From Gammaproteobacteria bacterium (lineage in GTDB: Bacteria > Pseudomonadota > Gammaproteobacteria > BMS3Bbin11): a stretch of DNA of 6,004 nucleotides. Each line of letters starts with the position of its first letter. Position 1 is the stretch's first letter. Made by a program: the position numbers and the translations under genes. This document shows, in pieces, positions 4,298 to 6,004 of the stretch. The stretch spans positions 1 through 6,004 of the forward strand of contig JAUWVE010000094.1 in assembly GCA_030617565.1 (NCBI GenBank), read 5' to 3'. The notes below the pieces were generated by a model that saw only the letters and a program-made list of their open reading frames with translations, ran no database searches and was not told where the DNA came from.

Positions 4298-6004
4298 TTA
4301 ATGCGCCTCATCCCAATTAGCCCCTACCCCGACATCAACCAGCAAGGGAACACGCAAATCGGCGACCCCGGTCATCAAAGCCTGTATTTTATCGCTGGCA
4401 TCTGCAATCTGGCCGTCCGGTACTTCAAAAATCAGCTCATCATGTACCTGCATAATCATCCTGACATCCGGCGCTTCATGCCGGATCCATTTATCCACTG
4501 ATATCATTGCCATTTTGATCAGATCGGCAGCAGTACCCTGCATCGGTGCATTGATGGCGGTGCGCTCGGCATATTGCCTACGCATGCCGTTGCCAGAGTT
4601 GATTTCAGGCAGATAGAGACGTCGACCGTAAACGGTTTCTACATAGCCCTGTTCGTGAGCCAGCTTACGGGTTTCATCCATATATATTTTTACCCCTGGA
4701 TAGCGATCGAAATACAGATCGATATACTCCTGTGCTTCGCCGCGCTCAATGTTCAGCTGCTGCGCCAGACCGAAGGCAGACATGCCATATATCAGGCCAA
4801 AATTGATCGCCTTGGCAGAACGCCGCTGATCAATTGTCACCTCATCCAGCGGGATAGCAAAGACCTCGCTGGCGGTAGCTTTATGAATATCCGCGCCTTC
4901 AGAAAATGCCTTCAGCAGGCCTTCATCACCGGACAAATGCGCCATGATGCGCAGCTCCACCTGCGAATAATCCGCAGACACCATGAGAAAACCGTCATCG
5001 GGAATAAAGGCCTGCCGTATTCGCCTGCCCTGTTTAGACCTGACAGGAATATTCTGCAGATTCGGGTCAGATGATGATAAGCGTCCGGTTGCAGCAACGG
5101 CCTGGTGATACGAGGTGTGAACACGCCCGGTTCTGGGGTTAATCATCAGCGGCAGTTTATCGGTATAGGTGGAACGCAGCTTACTCATAGAGCGATATTC
5201 GAGAATAAGACGCGGCAGGTCGTAATCCGGTGCCAGTTCCTGCAGCACGGCCTCTGCGGTCGATGGCTGGCCTTTTGGCGTCTTTTTTATAACCGGCAGG
5301 CCCAGTTTGTTAAACAAAATATCCTGCAACTGTGCCGGTGAACCCAGATTGAACTCCTGTCCAGCCGCTTTGTGGGCCTGCCGTTCCAGATCCACTATAC
5401 CCTGCGCCAGCTCCGAGCTTTGACGCTTTAGCATCCCAGCGTCAATGCGCACACCGTTTCGCTCCACCCTGGCCAGTATCGGCAATAGCGGCATTTCAAT
5501 TTCACGATAAATAAATGTCAGTTTTTCATGTTTTTCCAGTGCCGGCCACAGGCGCTCATGCAGGCGCAAGGTGATATCTGCATCTTCCGCAGCATAAGGT
5601 GAGGCCTGCTCCAATGCTATGTCATTAAATTTGAGCTGCTTCTTGCCCTTGCCGGCGATGTCTTCAAAATGAATGGTTTTATGCCCCAGATGCTTCATTG
5701 CCAGGGTATCCATATCATGCCGGGATGACGTGCTGTCCAGCACATAGGACTCCAGCATGGTGTCGTGCTCGATACCCTTAAGCGTAATAGCATAGTTGGC
5801 CAGCACCTTCATATCATATTTGAGGTTCTGGCCGATCTTTTTGATCTCTTCATTTTCCAGCAACGGCTTCATCTGCTGCAGCACCTGCCCGCGATCAAGC
5901 TGCTGCGGTGCGCCGGGATAATCATGGGTCAATGGAACATAGGCCGCCTTGCCAGCCTCAACGGCAAAAGACAGGCCAACGATTTCGGCCTGCATGGCAT
6001 CCAG
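4298..6004 (-). CDS. polA: DNA polymerase I (C-terminal part, 5' end outside window)
   Basis: This partial family A DNA polymerase acts in lagging-strand processing and repair. The 568 codons here correspond to E. coli Pol I residues 361-928, apparently without net gap: catalytic residues fall at a constant offset of 363 from the ATG at 5995, which is an internal methionine. The frame stays open to the window edge. The 5'-3' exonuclease domain and exo motif I (Asp355/Glu357) lie outside. Visible in the 3'-5' exonuclease: NLKYD (Asp424) and YAAEDAD (Tyr497, Asp501), so proofreading is probably active. Polymerase: motif A DYSQVELR (Asp705); O-helix RRSAKAINFGLIYG with Arg754, Lys758, Phe762 and Tyr766; motif C QVHDE (Asp882). 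It ends GANWDEAH, like the E. coli GENWDQAH. The stop is followed by a heptad element and a candidate small RNA on the same strand. Confidence 0.97.
   Translation of the reverse strand: MDAMQAEIVGLSFAVEAGKAAYVPLTHDYPGAPQQLDRGQVLQQMKPLLENEEIKKIGQNLKYDMKVLANYAITLKGIEHDTMLESYVLDSTSSRHDMDTLAMKHLGHKTIHFEDIAGKGKKQLKFNDIALEQASPYAAEDADITLRLHERLWPALEKHEKLTFIYREIEMPLLPILARVERNGVRIDAGMLKRQSSELAQGIVDLERQAHKAAGQEFNLGSPAQLQDILFNKLGLPVIKKTPKGQPSTAEAVLQELAPDYDLPRLILEYRSMSKLRSTYTDKLPLMINPRTGRVHTSYHQAVAATGRLSSSDPNLQNIPVRSKQGRRIRQAFIPDDGFLMVSADYSQVELRIMAHLSGDEGLLKAFSEGADIHKATASEVFAIPLDEVTIDQRRSAKAINFGLIYGMSAFGLAQQLNIERGEAQEYIDLYFDRYPGVKIYMDETRKLAHEQGYVETVYGRRLYLPEINSGNGMRRQYAERTAINAPMQGTAADLIKMAMISVDKWIRHEAPDVRMIMQVHDELIFEVPDGQIADASDKIQALMTGVADLRVPLLVDVGVGANWDEAH

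Noticed and set aside
4574..5074. Long plus-strand frame opposite polA (166 codons), and similar ones opposite sqr (3435-3866) and thrH.
   Set aside because: They are antisense shadows of strongly conserved genes, with no ribosome sites or recognisable domains.

Overview
The window reads as a stretch of chromosome from a gammaproteobacterium with near-even base composition. The proteins resemble QmcA, NfeD/YbbJ, ThrH and DNA polymerase I of gammaproteobacteria. A sulfide:quinone oxidoreductase, very close to the Acidithiobacillus ferrooxidans enzyme as I remember it, points to a sulfide-oxidising (chemolithotrophic or symbiotic) lifestyle. The species cannot be named from the sequence alone.

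Left part, plus strand (1-2437). It holds the 3' part of qmcA (SPFH/stomatin-like membrane protein), overlapping by one base with its partner nfeD, then thrH (phosphoserine phosphatase/homoserine phosphotransferase) after 64 bases. An inverted pair of 7-bp repeat arrays follows (1907-1981), then a stand-alone small thioredoxin. qmcA-nfeD form a membrane-quality-control pair. thrH is probably an independent or read-through member of the same transcript.

Middle (2438-3809). Thioredoxin and sqr converge on a strong hairpin whose U-tract serves the sqr strand. sqr is a single-gene unit with a good ribosome binding site. Just upstream are four copies of an octamer at about one helical turn from each other (3862-3902), which look like regulator-binding sites.

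Right part, minus strand (3810-6004). The 488-base gap between sqr and polA is not empty. Going away from sqr it holds the phased octamers, a candidate small RNA of about 104 nt (4011-4114, minus strand), and a second inverted-repeat element made of a different 7-bp unit (4179-4290) that abuts the polA stop codon. The small RNA has four consecutive hairpins, a terminator with eight U residues and a sigma-E/AlgU-like promoter. It lies directly downstream of polA on the same strand, the position of Spot 42 in enteric bacteria and of ErsA in Pseudomonas. polA runs off the window end; its 3'-5' exonuclease (less the first motif) and polymerase domains are present.

The most interesting content is non-coding: the post-polA small RNA, the phased operator-like array in front of sqr, and the two heptad-based repeat elements, each placed immediately after a stop codon.
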